A stretch of 64,000 nt of DNA from Rhizobium sp. Q54 (GCA_945907045.1 CAMDSH010000012.1:1-64000), one strand, 5' to 3'. Shown: positions 36,584-46,989, counted from the first letter of the stretch. Translations and numbers: made by a program. Notes: generated by a model not told the origin, from the sequence alone.

Positions 36584-37471
36584 TCACGCGTGCGCCGGGA
36601 CCGGCAATTTGGTCTGCGGCTTCGGCGCCTTGGTCAGCAGCCGGCACAATTCGGCGAGCGTGCCGCGCAATTTGTGGCGATGGACCACCATGTCCACCAT
36701 GCCGTGCTTCTCCAGATATTCGGCGCGCTGAAACCCTTCCGGCAATTTCTCGCGGATGGTCTGCTCAATGACGCGCGGTCCGGCGAAGCCGACAAGCGCG
36801 CCCGGCTCCGCGATGTGCACGTCGCCGAGCATGGCGTAGGACGCGGTGACGCCGCCGGTGGTCGGATTGGTGAGCACGACGATGTAGGGCTTCTTCGCTT
36901 CGCGCAGCATCTGCACCGCGACGGTGGTGCGCGGCAATTGCATCAGCGAGAGGATGCCTTCCTGCATGCGCGCGCCGCCCGAAGCCGCGAAAATAATGAA
37001 CGGCGTCTTGCGCGCGGCGGCGGTTTGCAAGCCGACGATCACAGCTTCTGCCGCCGCCATGCCGAGCGAGCCGCCCATGAAATCGAAATCCTGCACGCCG
37101 GCAGTGACGGGCAAACCTTCGAGCTTGCCGAAGCCGATCTTCACCGCGTCCTGCATGCCGGTTTTGGCGCGCGCGTCCTTCAGGCGGTCGGCGTAGCGGC
37201 GCTCGTCGCGAAACTTGAGCGGATCGATCTGCACTTCCGGCAGCGCGATGTCCTCGAACTCGCCGCTGTCGAACAGCGATTTGAGCCGCACCGAAGCGCT
37301 GATGCGCATGTGATAATTGGAGCTCGGGATGACGAACTGGTTGCTCTCTACGTCTTTATAAAAGACGAGCTGGCCGGTTTCCGGACACTTGATCCAGAGA
37401 TTTTCCGGCGTTTCGCGGCGGCTCAGGATGCTGCGAATCTTCGGCCGGACGACGTTGGAGATCCAGTTCAT
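36584..37471 (-). CDS. accD: Acetyl-CoA carboxylase carboxyltransferase subunit beta, zinc-less form
   Basis: AccD with AccA transfers CO2 from carboxybiotin to acetyl-CoA. [16 protein letters not shown] and the crotonase-like core [50 protein letters not shown] and [11 protein letters not shown] are clear. The N-terminal zinc ribbon seen in E. coli (four Cys) is reduced: CPETG keeps one Cys and the second pair is replaced by [13 protein letters not shown] 37471 is chosen; the longer ORF adds [11 protein letters not shown], which is read from the adjacent palindromic repeat. Confidence 0.95.
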   Translation of the reverse strand: MNWISNVVRPKIRSILSRRETPENLWIKCPETGQLVFYKDVESNQFVIPSSNYHMRISASVRLKSLFDSGEFEDIALPEVQIDPLKFRDERRYADRLKDARAKTGMQDAVKIGFGKLEGLPVTAGVQDFDFMGGSLGMAAAEAVIVGLQTAAARKTPFIIFAASGGARMQEGILSLMQLPRTTVAVQMLREAKKPYIVVLTNPTTGGVTASYAMLGDVHIAEPGALVGFAGPRVIEQTIREKLPEGFQRAEYLEKHGMVDMVVHRHKLRGTLAELCRLLTKAPKPQTKLPVPAHA

Positions 37472-37486
37472 GATTTTCCCGGAGCT

Positions 37487-37602
37487 GTCATGCCCTGCGC
37501 AGGCGGGGCATCCAGTAGTCACAAAGATAAGTAATCATCATCTAACGTGCCACAATGAATATTTCGTGGCTACTGGATCGCCCGGTCAAGCCGCGCGATG
37601 AC
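37487..37602. repeat. Nested interspersed palindrome (GTCAT...ATGAC family), copy 3
   Basis: Outer GTCAT/ATGAC arms enclose CCAGTAG/CTACTGG around an AT-rich centre. It fills the trpA-accD gap on the minus strand. The architecture matches copies at 2336 and 15503, though the inner arms differ in sequence. Confidence 0.7.
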
Positions 37603-37616
37603 ACACATTAACGTAA

Positions 37617-38456
37617 CTATTCCGCCGCGACCCGGCGGGCCAAACGCACGCCCTCGGCCAGTGACGCCACCAAATCGGTGACGGCCTTCACAGTTCCGGC
37701 CGTGGCCTTGTTGTCCTTGTCGAGGCTGGAGCGCAAGGCATCGACCAGCGCCGAGCCGACCACAACCGCATCGGCGCCTGCGGCGATGCCGCGCGCCTGT
37801 TCTGCCGTTCGCACGCCGAAGCCGACGGCAACCGGCAATTTCGTGTGCCGCTTGATGCGCGCCACGGCGGAAGAGACCTTGTCAGCCTGCGGCGTCGCGG
37901 CGCCGGTGATGCCGGTGATGGAGACGTAATATACAAAGCCCGATGTGTTCATGAGCACGGCGGGTAGCCGCTTGTCGTCGGTCGTCGGCGTCGCCAGCCG
38001 GATGAAATTCAATCCGGCTTTCAGCGCGGGGAGGCAAAGCTCCTCATCCTCTTCCGGCGGCAGATCGACGACGATCAATCCATCGACGCCCGCTGCCTTA
38101 GCATCGACAAGAAATTTATCGACGCCGTAAGTGTAAATCGGATTGTAATAACCCATCAGCACGATCGGCGTATCGCTTTCGCCTTTGCGGAAATCGCGCA
38201 CCAGCGCCAGCGTTTTCTTCAACGTCGCGCCCGCCTTGAGCGCGCGCAATCCCGCGGCCTGGATCGCAGGACCATCCGCCATCGGATCGGTGAACGGCAT
38301 GCCGAGTTCGATCACGTCGGCGCCCGCTTTCGGCAGCGCCTTGGCGATGGCCAATGAAGTCTCGTGATCGGGATCGCCCGCCATGAGGAACGTCACCAGC
38401 CCGGCGCGGCCTTGCTTGTTCAGTTCGGAAAACCGTTTGTCGATGCGCGTGGTCAT
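37617..38456 (-). CDS. trpA: Tryptophan synthase alpha chain
   Basis: TrpA cleaves indole-3-glycerol phosphate to indole, which is channelled to TrpB. Catalytic Glu and Asp are in [20 protein letters not shown] and [23 protein letters not shown] and [11 protein letters not shown] are the phosphate-binding loops. Length 279 aa is typical. It is separated from trpB by an unusual 73-aa membrane-protein gene whose stop lies 4 bases before the trpA start. Confidence 0.97.
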   Translation of the reverse strand: MTTRIDKRFSELNKQGRAGLVTFLMAGDPDHETSLAIAKALPKAGADVIELGMPFTDPMADGPAIQAAGLRALKAGATLKKTLALVRDFRKGESDTPIVLMGYYNPIYTYGVDKFLVDAKAAGVDGLIVVDLPPEEDEELCLPALKAGLNFIRLATPTTDDKRLPAVLMNTSGFVYYVSITGITGAATPQADKVSSAVARIKRHTKLPVAVGFGVRTAEQARGIAAGADAVVVGSALVDALRSSLDKDNKATAGTVKAVTDLVASLAEGVRLARRVAAE

Positions 38457-38460
38457 GAAA

Positions 38461-38682
38461 TCAGTTCAGCCGGTTTTGTTTTTGTTTCTCTTCACGCATC
38501 GCGGCCATGCGCACGTTGATGGTGCCGAGCATGATGCCAACGAAAGAAAAAATGAAGTAAATCCATTCCTTCCGCTCCAGCGCCGGGCCAACCGGAAACA
38601 TCCGCTCGCGCAAAATATAAATGATGTAGCCGGTGGACAGGACGATCAGAATCCAGCCGATGAGCTTTTGCCGGCCGATCAA
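38461..38682 (-). CDS. Two-helix membrane protein of unknown function between trpB and trpA (73 aa)
   Basis: The protein reads [23 protein letters not shown] (helix 1), a short loop with [16 protein letters not shown], then [19 protein letters not shown] (helix 2) and a basic Lys/Gln/Arg tail. The likely start is TTG 38682, overlapping the trpB stop (TTGA); no ATG or GTG gives a better start. The track ORF extends 80 codons into trpB in another frame, which is a shadow. The function is unknown; its coupling inside the trp operon is the main clue. Confidence 0.7.
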   Translation of the reverse strand: MIGRQKLIGWILIVLSTGYIIYILRERMFPVGPALERKEWIYFIFSFVGIMLGTINVRMAAMREEKQKQNRLN

Positions 38683-39893
38683 AGCTTGCCCCCGAGATGC
38701 TCCGCGACGGTTGCGAGATCCTTGTCGCCGCGGCCGGAGAGATTGACCACCATCAAGTGATCCTTCGGCTTTTTCGGCGCGATATCGAGCACCTTGGCGA
38801 GCGCATGCGCCGGCTCCAGCGCCGGGATGATGCCTTCCAGCTTCGAACACAGCTTGAACGCATGCAGCGCCTCGTCGTCGGTGGCGGAAAGGAAATTCAC
38901 CCGGCCCATGTCGTTGAGCCACGCATGCTCCGGGCCGATGCCGGGATAATCGAGACCCGCCGAGATCGAATGCGCGTCCTTGATCTGTCCGTCGTCATCC
39001 ATCAGCAAATAGGTGCGATTGCCATGCAGCACGCCGGGCCGTCCGCCCGCGATCGACGCCGCGTGCAATCCGGTGAGCCCGTGGCCCGCGGCTTCCACGC
39101 CGTAAATTTCCACCGAGCGGTCGTCGAGGAACGGATGGAAGAGCCCCATCGCATTCGAGCCGCCGCCGATGCAGGCGATGAGCGAATCCGGCAGGCGGCC
39201 TTCGGCTTCCTGCATCTGCTCGCGTGTCTCGCGACCGATGATCGACTGGAAATCGCGCACCATCATCGGATAGGGGTGCGGACCCGCCACCGTGCCAATG
39301 CAATAGAAAGTGTCGGCGACGTTGGTCACCCAGTCGCGCAGCGCTTCGTTCATCGCGTCTTTCAGCGTCTTGGTGCCGGATTGCACGGGCCGTACTTCTG
39401 CGCCGAGCATTTTCATGCGGAAGACGTTCGGCTTCTGCCGCTCGACATCGACCGCGCCCATGTAGACGATGCACTCAAGCCCGAAGCGCGCGCATAGCGT
39501 GGCGGTGGCGACGCCGTGCATCCCGGCGCCGGTCTCGGCGATGATGCGTTTCTTTCCCATGCGGCGCGCGACCATGATCTGGCCGAGCACGTTGTTCACC
39601 TTGTGCGCGCCGGTGTGGTTGAGCTCCTCGCGCTTGAAGTAGATTTTCGCGCCGCCACAGTGTTCCGTAAATCGCTCGGCAAAATACAGCGGCGACGGAC
39701 GGCCGACGTAATGCGTGAGATAGCCGTCCATTTCCTTTTGAAACGCCGGATCGGCCTTCGCCTGCGCGTAGGCTTTCTCAAGTTCGAGCACCAGCGGCAT
39801 CAGCGTCTCGGCGACGAAGCGGCCGCCATAGATGCCGAAATGCCCGCGCTCGTCAGGGCCGGTGCGGAACGAATTGGGCTGCTGCACGCTCAT
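38679..39893 (-). CDS. trpB: Tryptophan synthase beta chain
   Basis: TrpB condenses indole with serine using PLP. The PLP Lys is in [15 protein letters not shown], the phosphate loop in [15 protein letters not shown], the substrate Glu region in [14 protein letters not shown], and the C-terminal [13 protein letters not shown]. Length 404 aa. ATG 39893 overlaps the trpF stop by 4 bases, and its own stop overlaps the next small gene, so trpF-trpB-small gene-trpA are coupled. Confidence 0.98.
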   Translation of the reverse strand: MSVQQPNSFRTGPDERGHFGIYGGRFVAETLMPLVLELEKAYAQAKADPAFQKEMDGYLTHYVGRPSPLYFAERFTEHCGGAKIYFKREELNHTGAHKVNNVLGQIMVARRMGKKRIIAETGAGMHGVATATLCARFGLECIVYMGAVDVERQKPNVFRMKMLGAEVRPVQSGTKTLKDAMNEALRDWVTNVADTFYCIGTVAGPHPYPMMVRDFQSIIGRETREQMQEAEGRLPDSLIACIGGGSNAMGLFHPFLDDRSVEIYGVEAAGHGLTGLHAASIAGGRPGVLHGNRTYLLMDDDGQIKDAHSISAGLDYPGIGPEHAWLNDMGRVNFLSATDDEALHAFKLCSKLEGIIPALEPAHALAKVLDIAPKKPKDHLMVVNLSGRGDKDLATVAEHLGGKL

Positions 39894-40567
39894 GCGCGGC
39901 TCATGATCTTTTGCGCGAGCTGGCTTTCCGCCGCGCGAGCGGCGCGAACGAATTCACGAATTTTATCGATATCCTTCTCGCCCGGAGCGCGCTCGACGCC
40001 GGAGGACACATCGACGCCCGGCGCGCGCGTAATGGAAAGCGCCTCGGCGACATTTTCCGCGTCCAGCCCGCCCGAAAGCATGAAGGGAACGCCCGGATCG
40101 ACGCCCTTGAGCAGCGTCCAGTCGAACGGCGTGCCAAGGCCGCCCGGACGCGTTGCCTCGCGCGGCGGCCGCGCATCGAAGATCAGCCGCTCGGCGACAT
40201 TCGCGTAAAGCCGGATCGGCGAGAGGTCGGCGCGCACTGCGATGGGCAGCGCCTTCATGACCGGAAGTCCGAAACGCGTACGCACGACCACCACGCGCTC
40301 CGGCGTCTCCGTGCCGTGCAATTGCAGCATGTCGGGCTTAAGCGCCGCGACGATATCGGCCAGCATCTCGTCGCTGGCGTTGACGGTGAGCGCCACCTTG
40401 CCGGCGCGGCCTTTCACGCGCGCGCCCAGCGTGCGCGCGGCCTCAAGGCCGAGATTGCGCGGCGACGGTTCGAAGAACACGAAGCCGACGAGATCGGCGC
40501 CCGCGTCCAGCGCCACGTCGAGCGCATCGGGGGTCTTCAACCCGCAGATTTTGACCGAAAGCGGCAT
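39890..40567 (-). CDS. trpF: Phosphoribosylanthranilate isomerase
   Basis: TrpF performs the Amadori rearrangement of phosphoribosylanthranilate. The catalytic Cys is in [16 protein letters not shown], and the Asp in the FDWTLLKG region, with [14 protein letters not shown] and [15 protein letters not shown] as phosphate loops. Length 225 aa. It is the first trp gene of this operon; trpC, trpD and trpE are elsewhere, the usual split in alphaproteobacteria. Confidence 0.96.
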   Translation of the reverse strand: MPLSVKICGLKTPDALDVALDAGADLVGFVFFEPSPRNLGLEAARTLGARVKGRAGKVALTVNASDEMLADIVAALKPDMLQLHGTETPERVVVVRTRFGLPVMKALPIAVRADLSPIRLYANVAERLIFDARPPREATRPGGLGTPFDWTLLKGVDPGVPFMLSGGLDAENVAEALSITRAPGVDVSSGVERAPGEKDIDKIREFVRAARAAESQLAQKIMSRA

Positions 40568-40621
40568 GTTTTTCCTTAGGCGTCGCGGGGTTCTACCCCG
40601 CCCGGCGCGATTTGTCTGCCC

Positions 40622-40999
40622 TCAGGCCACCGGAGGCGGCATCACCAGCGGCGGCGGAGGCTCGGCCCGCGCCGGCAGGGCCGCCTGCTCAGGCGTTCCG
40701 AAGCGGCGGCGAATGCCGTCGAGTTCGCCGTGCAGCTCGCGCGTCTCGGTTTCGAGTTTGCGCACCGCACGCCGCCATTTGCCCTGGCGGAGCCAGGCTG
40801 CAACGCCGCCTATCAGCACGCCGAGGATCAGCGCCGCAAAAATAACCACGAACAGCGGCAGCGCCGCGGCATATGCCGGTTGCGCACTGTCGAACGGATC
40901 GAACGAGACCGTGATGGTCTGCCGGTTCGCCACCGCGAAGGTGACGATGAGGATAGCGAGCGGGATGAGAATGAGAGCCGTGACGATCTTGCGGATCAT
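40622..40999 (-). CDS. LapA/DUF1049-family membrane protein
   Basis: The 125-residue protein has two transmembrane helices (IVTALILIPLAILIVTFAVAN and AALPLFVVIFAALILGVLIGGVAAWL) with the family pattern FAVANRQTITVSFDPF between them, then a basic coiled-coil tail (RRAVRKLETETRELHGELDGI) and a Pro-rich end. In E. coli the LapA/LapB pair tunes LPS synthesis through LpxC turnover; no lapB is visible here. It lies just downstream of ihfB, the conserved place of this gene in alphaproteobacteria. Confidence 0.85.
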   Translation of the reverse strand: MIRKIVTALILIPLAILIVTFAVANRQTITVSFDPFDSAQPAYAAALPLFVVIFAALILGVLIGGVAAWLRQGKWRRAVRKLETETRELHGELDGIRRRFGTPEQAALPARAEPPPPLVMPPPVA

Positions 41000-41041
41000 G
41001 CCGTGGCTCCTCGGCGGCGCGTGGCGTAACAGGCTCTCTGT

Positions 41042-41338
41042 TTAGAGAGCGCCGTTCTTGTTCAGCCGCTCGCGCATTTCCTTGCCGGTCTTGAAGAACG
41101 GCACGGACTTTTGCTCGACCGAAACGTGCGCGCCTGTGCGCGGATTGCGGCCCGTGCGGGCCGGGCGATTTTTCACCGAGAAGGCGCCGAAGCCGCGCAA
41201 CTCAACGCGGTCGCCCTTCGCCATCGCGCTGGTGATCTCGCCGAGGATTGCGTTGACGATGTTTTCGACGTCGCGTTGGTAAAGATGCGGGTTCTGTGCG
41301 GCGATGCGCTGAACAAGCTCGGATTTGATCATTGGCAT
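41042..41338 (-). CDS. ihfB: Integration host factor subunit beta
   Basis: IHF is a heterodimeric DNA-bending protein. The HU/IHF signature [24 protein letters not shown] is complete, with the Pro-containing DNA-intercalating arm, and [11 protein letters not shown] at the start. ATG 41338 gives 98 aa; the second Met (MIKSEL) is an alternative start. It lies between sppA and the LapA-family gene. Sigma-54 promoters, relevant because rpoN is in this window, often need IHF. Confidence 0.95.
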   Translation of the reverse strand: MPMIKSELVQRIAAQNPHLYQRDVENIVNAILGEITSAMAKGDRVELRGFGAFSVKNRPARTGRNPRTGAHVSVEQKSVPFFKTGKEMRERLNKNGAL

Positions 41339-41353
41339 TGGCCGCCCGCTTTC

Positions 41354-42328
41354 TCAGTTAGACGACGAAGGGTGCCAAAGCGCCAAGAGACCGTCAAGGT
41401 TGAGACGCTCGACCGCTTGCACCGCACCCCACGTTTCGATGCGCCGCGCAAACGCGCTCAGGCCCACCGCTTCGAAGGCGAATGCCGCGACGTGCAGGAA
41501 CGGAAGATCGCCGAAACGCGGCTGCAGCTTGTAATCGCGCACCGGCGAATTGGCCGGCACGTTCTTTTCCTTTTCCAGCCATGCCACCGCGGTCTTTTCG
41601 TTGCCCAGGGCGTCGATCAGCTTCATGCCCACCGCCTGCCGTCCGGTGAATACCCGCCCGTCGGCAACGCGCGTGAGCAAAGCATCGTCCATCTGGCGGC
41701 GATCCTTCACCATCCCGCGAAACCAGGCATAGGAATCCAGCACGATCGATTCGAGCGCGGCGCGCGCTTCCGGGCTGGTCGGCTCAAATCCGTTCGGCGC
41801 GGCTTTGAGCGGGGAGGATTTCACCTCCTCGACTTTGATGCCGATGGTTTTGAGCACTTCGGTGAAGTTCGGATATTGGAAAAGAACGCCGATCGAGCCG
41901 ACCAATGATGTGTCCTGCGCGATGATGTAGTCGCCGGCCATCGCCGCGATGTAGCCGCCGGAAGCGGCCAGCCCATCGACCACCACCACCATCGGCTTGC
42001 GGGCTTTCAGCGCCGTCAACGCGGTGTAAAGCTGCTCGGCGCCTGCGGTGGTTCCGCCGGGGCTGTCGATGTGCACGATGACGCCGCGCACCTGCGATTT
42101 AGCCAGCCGCTCCAGCGCCTCGACGCGATCCTGATCGCCGCGGATCAATCCGGTGATCTTGATGCGCGCGATGTAGCCGCCGGGCTCGGCCATCATGCCG
42201 CCCGGCGCCAGCGCAAGCGCCAGCCCGACGACGGCGAGCACGGCGACGAGAATGGCGGACACGCGCCAGAACGTCAGCTTCCGCCGCATGCGGCGGCGAT
42301 CGACGATGATATCGGCATCGAGCGACAT
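41354..42328 (-). CDS. sppA: Signal peptide peptidase SppA
   Basis: SppA degrades cleaved signal peptides in the inner membrane. An N-terminal anchor (VSAILVAVLAVVGLALALAPG) is followed by the S49 domain: HIDSPGGTTAGAEQLY, catalytic Ser in DGLAASGGYIAAMAGDYI, VGSIGVLFQYPNF, and catalytic Lys in SSPLKAAPNGF. At 324 aa it is the short, single-domain form, in contrast to the double-length E. coli enzyme. The gene order rpsA-sppA-ihfB is conserved in Rhizobiales. Confidence 0.94.
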   Translation of the reverse strand: MSLDADIIVDRRRMRRKLTFWRVSAILVAVLAVVGLALALAPGGMMAEPGGYIARIKITGLIRGDQDRVEALERLAKSQVRGVIVHIDSPGGTTAGAEQLYTALTALKARKPMVVVVDGLAASGGYIAAMAGDYIIAQDTSLVGSIGVLFQYPNFTEVLKTIGIKVEEVKSSPLKAAPNGFEPTSPEARAALESIVLDSYAWFRGMVKDRRQMDDALLTRVADGRVFTGRQAVGMKLIDALGNEKTAVAWLEKEKNVPANSPVRDYKLQPRFGDLPFLHVAAFAFEAVGLSAFARRIETWGAVQAVERLNLDGLLALWHPSSSN

Positions 42329-42399
42329 GGTTCGCTCCTATCGCTATTGACTGTTTTCCGCGTTAAGCGGGCCGCACCAACGCAACAGATGTTTCGCCG

Positions 42400-44133
42400 T
42401 TAATCTTTCTTCTCTTTGAGCGCGGTGCCGAGAATATCGCCCAGCGTCGCACCGGAATCCGACGAACCGTATTGCGCGATGGCTTCCTTTTCTTCGGCCA
42501 TTTCGAGCGCCTTGATCGAAACGCCGACCTTGCGCGACTTGCGGTCGAACTGGGTGACGCGCGCGTCGACCTTCTGCCCGACCTGGAAACGGTCGGTGCG
42601 CTGATCGGCGCGGTCGCGGGCAAGATCGTTGCGCTTGATGTAGGCGGTCAAGTCGGTGCCGGCGATGGTGACTTCGAGACCCATCTCCTCGACCTTGGTG
42701 ACTTCGCAGGTGACCACGGCGCCCTTCTTGAGTTCGCCGCCGCCTGCACTGCCGCTGCTGCCGCCAGCCGACGAAGCGCTCGCGCCGCCCATCGGATCGG
42801 CCGCCAGCTGCTTGATGCCGAGCGAGATGCGTTCCTTCTCGACGTCGACGTCGAGAACCTGCGCCTTCACCATGTCGCCCTTTTTGAATTCCTCGATCAC
42901 CTGCTCGCCCGGACGTTTCCAGTCCAGGTCCGACAGATGCACCATGCCGTCGACATCGCCGTCGAGGCCGAGGAACAGGCCGAACTCGGTCTTGTTCTTG
43001 ACTTCGCCTTCGATGACGGTTCCGGGCGGATGCTTCTCGACGAAAGCTTCCCACGGATTGCGCATGGTCTGCTTGAGGCCGAGCGAAATGCGGCGCTTGA
43101 CCGGATCGACTTCCAGCACCTGCACTTCGACTTCCTGCGAGGTGGAAACGATCTTGCCGGGATGCACGTTCTTCTTCGTCCACGACATTTCGGAGACGTG
43201 GATCAGGCCTTCGATGCCCGGCTCGAGTTCGACGAACGCGCCGTAGTCGGTGATGTTGGTCACGCGGCCCTTGAAGCGCGCGCCGACCGGGAATTTGGCT
43301 TCGATGCCCTGCCACGGATCGTCCAGCAATTGCTTCATTCCGAGCGAGATGCGGTGCGTCTCGTGGTTGATCTTGATGATCTTGACCTTCACCTGCTGGC
43401 CGATGTTGAGCACTTCGGTCGGGTGATTGACGCGGCGCCACGCGATGTCCGTGACGTGCAGCAAGCCGTCGATGCCGCCGAGATCCACGAACGCGCCGTA
43501 GTCGGTGATGTTCTTCACGACGCCGTCAATGACCTGGCCCTCTTCGAGATTCTGCACCAGTTCCTGGCGCTGCTCGGCACGCGTCTCTTCCAGCACGGTG
43601 CGGCGGGAGACGACGATGTTGCCGCGGCGGCGGTCCATCTTGAGGATCTGGAATTGCTGCGGCTGATTCATCAGCGGGCCGACATCGCGGATCGGGCGGA
43701 TGTCCACCTGACTGCGCGGCAGGAAGGCCACGGCGCCGTCGAGATCGACGGTGAAACCGCCTTTGACCTGATTGAAGATGACGCCGGAAACTTTTTCGTT
43801 GTTCTTGAACGAAGTCTCGAGCTTGCCCCAGCTTTCCTCGCGCCGCGCTTTGTCGCGCGAGAGCACCGCTTCACCGAGCGCATTCTCGACGCGCTCAAGG
43901 TAGACCTCGACGGTGTCGCCGATCTTGATTTCGGACTGGCGGCCGGGCGCCGCGAATTCACGCAAGGCCACGCGGCCTTCGGTCTTCAAGCCGACATCGA
44001 TGACGGCGAGTTCCTTCTCGATCCCGACGACGATGCCCTTGATGACGGCACCTTCTTGCAGGTTGCCGGTGGTGAACGACTCATCCAGCATCTTGGCGAA
44101 ATCTTCGCGCGAGGGCGCAGTTGTGGCAGCCAT
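42400..44133 (-). CDS. rpsA: 30S ribosomal protein S1
   Basis: S1 binds mRNA at the 30S platform and helps initiate structured or SD-poor messages. Six S1/OB repeats can be followed, for example GAVIKGIVVGIEKELAVIDVG, GQVIDGVVKNITDYGAFVDLGG, GARFKGRVTNITDYGAFVELEPG and GTVIEGEVKNKTEFGLFLGLDGD. Between repeats 5 and 6 lies a Ser/Gly/Ala insertion (GGASASSAGGSSGSAGGGE). ATG 44133 has AGGAG 5 bases ahead; the track start 44139 is a GTG two codons earlier. Length 577 aa. Confidence 0.97.
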   Translation of the reverse strand: MAATTAPSREDFAKMLDESFTTGNLQEGAVIKGIVVGIEKELAVIDVGLKTEGRVALREFAAPGRQSEIKIGDTVEVYLERVENALGEAVLSRDKARREESWGKLETSFKNNEKVSGVIFNQVKGGFTVDLDGAVAFLPRSQVDIRPIRDVGPLMNQPQQFQILKMDRRRGNIVVSRRTVLEETRAEQRQELVQNLEEGQVIDGVVKNITDYGAFVDLGGIDGLLHVTDIAWRRVNHPTEVLNIGQQVKVKIIKINHETHRISLGMKQLLDDPWQGIEAKFPVGARFKGRVTNITDYGAFVELEPGIEGLIHVSEMSWTKKNVHPGKIVSTSQEVEVQVLEVDPVKRRISLGLKQTMRNPWEAFVEKHPPGTVIEGEVKNKTEFGLFLGLDGDVDGMVHLSDLDWKRPGEQVIEEFKKGDMVKAQVLDVDVEKERISLGIKQLAADPMGGASASSAGGSSGSAGGGELKKGAVVTCEVTKVEEMGLEVTIAGTDLTAYIKRNDLARDRADQRTDRFQVGQKVDARVTQFDRKSRKVGVSIKALEMAEEKEAIAQYGSSDSGATLGDILGTALKEKKD

Positions 44134-44328
44134 AATCACTCCTAAAAACGCCGGCGTTGGATAAAGGGCATTCCGAACACGCGGGCCAAAGGTCCTTGCA
44201 GACCTTCGGCAGCCTCCGGGAATCCCGGATGGCCGGCGCTCATACCGTATGATCGGAACGATGGTTTAAGTCCGGAGCGCCGCATCAAGGCTCGAAGCGG
44301 GGCTTGGTCCTCCAACCACGAGGGGCGG

Positions 44329-44967
44329 TCAACCGCGTCCTCGGCCCGCTCGGGTGGCCTCGACGATGTCGATGGCAGCCCGGACTGCGGCGTCTATATC
44401 CAAATGCGTGGTATCGAGCAAGTGCGCATCGGAGGCGGCTTTCAGGGGGGCTTCGGCCCGGTTGGTGTCGCGCTCGTCGCGCTTAACGATATCGGCCAGC
44501 ACGGCAGCGGGATCGACGGGATCGCCCCGGCCTTTAAGTTCCAGTACCCGGCGGCGGGCGCGCTCCTGCGGGGTGGCGGTGACGAAAATCTTCACCTCGG
44601 CATTGGGCGCGATCACGGTTCCGATGTCGCGGCCATCGATCACGGCACCCGGTTTGCTGGCGGCAAACGTGCGCTGGAACGTCACCAGCGCTGCGCGCAC
44701 TTCCGGGATAGGAGCCACCACCGAAGCGGCCTTGCCGATGTCATCTGACTTGAGCGCGTTTTCATCGAGATGCGCCGGATCGAGCAATTTAGCGGCGGCG
44801 ATGGCGGCAGCGCGATCGTCGATCGGCTTGCCGGCGTCGAGCACAGCCTTCGCCACCGCACGGTAGAGCAAGCCGCTGTCGAGATGGCGGAAGCCGTAAT
44901 ACGCGGCCAGCCGTTTGCCGAGCGTGCCTTTGCCGGACGCCGCCGGACCGTCGATCGCAATAATCAT
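44329..44967 (-). CDS. cmk: Cytidylate kinase
   Basis: Cmk phosphorylates CMP and dCMP. The P-loop is [26 protein letters not shown], followed by [11 protein letters not shown], the CMP-binding [30 protein letters not shown] and [16 protein letters not shown]. Length 212 aa. Its ATG overlaps the aroA stop by 4 bases. The order aroA-cmk-rpsA is conserved widely in proteobacteria. Confidence 0.97.
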   Translation of the reverse strand: MIIAIDGPAASGKGTLGKRLAAYYGFRHLDSGLLYRAVAKAVLDAGKPIDDRAAAIAAAKLLDPAHLDENALKSDDIGKAASVVAPIPEVRAALVTFQRTFAASKPGAVIDGRDIGTVIAPNAEVKIFVTATPQERARRRVLELKGRGDPVDPAAVLADIVKRDERDTNRAEAPLKAASDAHLLDTTHLDIDAAVRAAIDIVEATRAGRGRG

Positions 44968-46298
44968 GACAGATCGGCTCCGAGCGAGCGCATCATACCG
45001 GCGAAGTCGGGGAAACTTGTCGCAATGAAAGCGCTGTCGTCGACCTTGACCGGCTGCTCGCTCGCCAGCCCCATCACCAGCGCCGACATCGCGATGCGGT
45101 GATCCATGTGCGTTGCGACCGTGCCGCCGCCCGCCGCGCGGCCTTTGCCGTGCACGATAAGATCGTCGCCTTCGATCTCGACCTTCACGCCGTTGACGCT
45201 CAGCATGTCGGCGGTGGCTTTAAGCCGGTCGGATTCCTTCACGCGCAATTCTTTCAAGCCGCGCATCCGCGTCGTTCCTTCCGCGAAGGCTGCGGCGACC
45301 GCCAGGATCGGATATTCATCGATCATCGAAGGCGCGCGCGCCGCCGGCACATCGACACCCTTGAGCACGGACGTTTTCACGCGCAGGTCGGCGATTTCCT
45401 CGCCACCGTCGGTTTTAGCTTCCAGCGTTTCAATCGCGGCGCCCATCTCTCGTAATGTCGCGAACAGTCCGGTGCGTAAGGGATTCGTCATCACGCCTTC
45501 CAGAATCAATTCAGAGCCGGGCACTATCAACGCTGCAACCAGCGGAAACGCGGCGGATGACGGATCGGCCGGCACGACGACCGGCGCGGGTTCAAGTTCA
45601 GGCTGGCCCTTGAGCGTGATGCGGCGGCCGCCGTCGCCGTGCGATTGCACCCGCAGCGAAGCGCCGAAATGCACGAGCATCTTTTCGGTGTGATCGCGGG
45701 TGGCCTCAGCTTCGATCACCACCGTCTCACCCGGACTGGCGAGTCCCGCGAGCAGCACCGCCGATTTCAATTGCGCCGAAGCGACCGGCGGCTCGTAAAT
45801 AATAGGGATGGCGTCGCGCGCACCTTGCAGCTTGATAGGCAGCCGGTCGCCATCGCCGGCCTTGATCGCCCGCGCGCCCATGCGCGTGAGCGGATCGAGC
45901 AGGCGGCGCATCGGGCGCGAGCGCAGACTGGCATCGCCGTCGAAGGTCGCGGTGATCGGGCAGCCCGCGACCGCGCCGATGACGAGGCGGCAGCCGGTTC
46001 CCGAATTGCCGAAATCGAGCGCCGCGGACGGTTCGCTAAAGCCGCCGACGCCGACGCCGTGAATACGCCAACTGCCTTCGCCGGTCCGCTCCACCTTGGC
46101 GCCCAAGGCGCGCATCGCCTTGCTGGTGTTGATGACATCCTCGCCTTCCAGCAGACCGCTGATCCGGGTTTCACCCACCGTGAGCGCTCCGATGATGAGT
46201 GCGCGGTGCGAAATCGACTTGTCGCCGGGCACACGCACGCGGCCCTGAATCGGGCCGCCACGGCGGGCGGTGAGTGGCGTTAAGACATATTTTGTCAC
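44964..46298 (-). CDS. aroA: 3-phosphoshikimate 1-carboxyvinyltransferase (EPSP synthase), class II type
   Basis: AroA makes EPSP from shikimate-3-phosphate and [93 protein letters not shown] and LRVKESDRL place it with the CP4-like class II enzymes. In the PEP loop it has GNSGTGCR; the glyphosate-tolerant CP4 enzyme has Ala at the corresponding Gly, so this sequence alone does not predict tolerance. The start is uncertain: TTG 46364, ATG 46334 or GTG 46298; I give 46298, just before the conserved core. Confidence 0.93.
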   Translation of the reverse strand: MTKYVLTPLTARRGGPIQGRVRVPGDKSISHRALIIGALTVGETRISGLLEGEDVINTSKAMRALGAKVERTGEGSWRIHGVGVGGFSEPSAALDFGNSGTGCRLVIGAVAGCPITATFDGDASLRSRPMRRLLDPLTRMGARAIKAGDGDRLPIKLQGARDAIPIIYEPPVASAQLKSAVLLAGLASPGETVVIEAEATRDHTEKMLVHFGASLRVQSHGDGGRRITLKGQPELEPAPVVVPADPSSAAFPLVAALIVPGSELILEGVMTNPLRTGLFATLREMGAAIETLEAKTDGGEEIADLRVKTSVLKGVDVPAARAPSMIDEYPILAVAAAFAEGTTRMRGLKELRVKESDRLKATADMLSVNGVKVEIEGDDLIVHGKGRAAGGGTVATHMDHRIAMSALVMGLASEQPVKVDDSAFIATSFPDFAGMMRSLGADLS

Positions 46299-46469
46299 GT
46301 GCAGGGTCCGTACAAGGTCGCGCCGTCCTACCATGCGCTCGCGCGGCGCGTCATCCTGCCGCAAAAAGGGGCCAGCCCGGACCGGGAAGACCGCTGGACG
46401 CTATTGACAGCAGCCGTGCAACTAGCCAAGTGAAACACCGATTTTCGAACCATTTCCGAGGAACCGCCC

Positions 46470-46883
46470 GTGGCTAAACCCGAGCTCGGCACCAAGCGTC
46501 TGTGTGCCAATTGCGGCGCTAAGTTCTACGACCTGAGCAAGACTCCGATCGTCTGCCCGAAATGCGAGACCGTTTTCGTAATTCCGGTGGTCACGTCGCG
46601 GTCGCGCCAGCCTGAGCCTGTAGCCGCGCCCGTGCCGGTGGCCGTTGTTCCGGAGGCCGTGATACCGGAAACGCCGGACGTGGAATTCGTGTCCCTTGAG
46701 GACGCCGATGCCGACGCCCAGGGCAAGAAGCCGGCCGAGGGCGAAGCTGCCGAAGGCGCCGAGGAAGAGATCGCGGCCACCGATACCCTGGACGACGCCG
46801 CCTTCATCGAAGAACAGGAAGAAGGCGATCCCGACGTCACCGACATCATCGGCGACGGCATCGAAAAGGAAGAGGAGGCCTGA
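46470..46883 (+). CDS. TIGR02300 family protein (zinc-ribbon N-terminus, acidic C-terminus)
   Basis: The 137-residue protein starts MAKPELGTKRLCANCGAKFYDLSKTPIVCPKCETVF, a four-Cys zinc-ribbon-like motif (CxxC...CxxC) with the FYDL stretch typical of this alphaproteobacterial family. A linker of Val/Pro/Ala follows, then a strongly acidic tail (EDADADAQ, EEEIAATDTLDD, EEQEEGDPDVTDI). The acidic tail suggests binding to a basic partner. The function is unknown. It is divergent from aroA and lies just upstream of tRNA-Ala. Confidence 0.9.
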   Translation: MAKPELGTKRLCANCGAKFYDLSKTPIVCPKCETVFVIPVVTSRSRQPEPVAAPVPVAVVPEAVIPETPDVEFVSLEDADADAQGKKPAEGEAAEGAEEEIAATDTLDDAAFIEEQEEGDPDVTDIIGDGIEKEEEA

Positions 46884-46989
46884 GAACGGCGCGGAATTAA
46901 AGCCGCAGGAGCCATTCACGCTCCGGGCACATTGCCAATGCCAGGCGATGACGATGTGTTAAATTTCGTGGCGTATCGTTTTGCGAATT

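Noticed and set aside
42472-44145. 557-aa ORF on the plus strand
   Set aside because: It is the antisense shadow of rpsA, with repetitive His/Asp/Leu composition from the repeated S1 domains.
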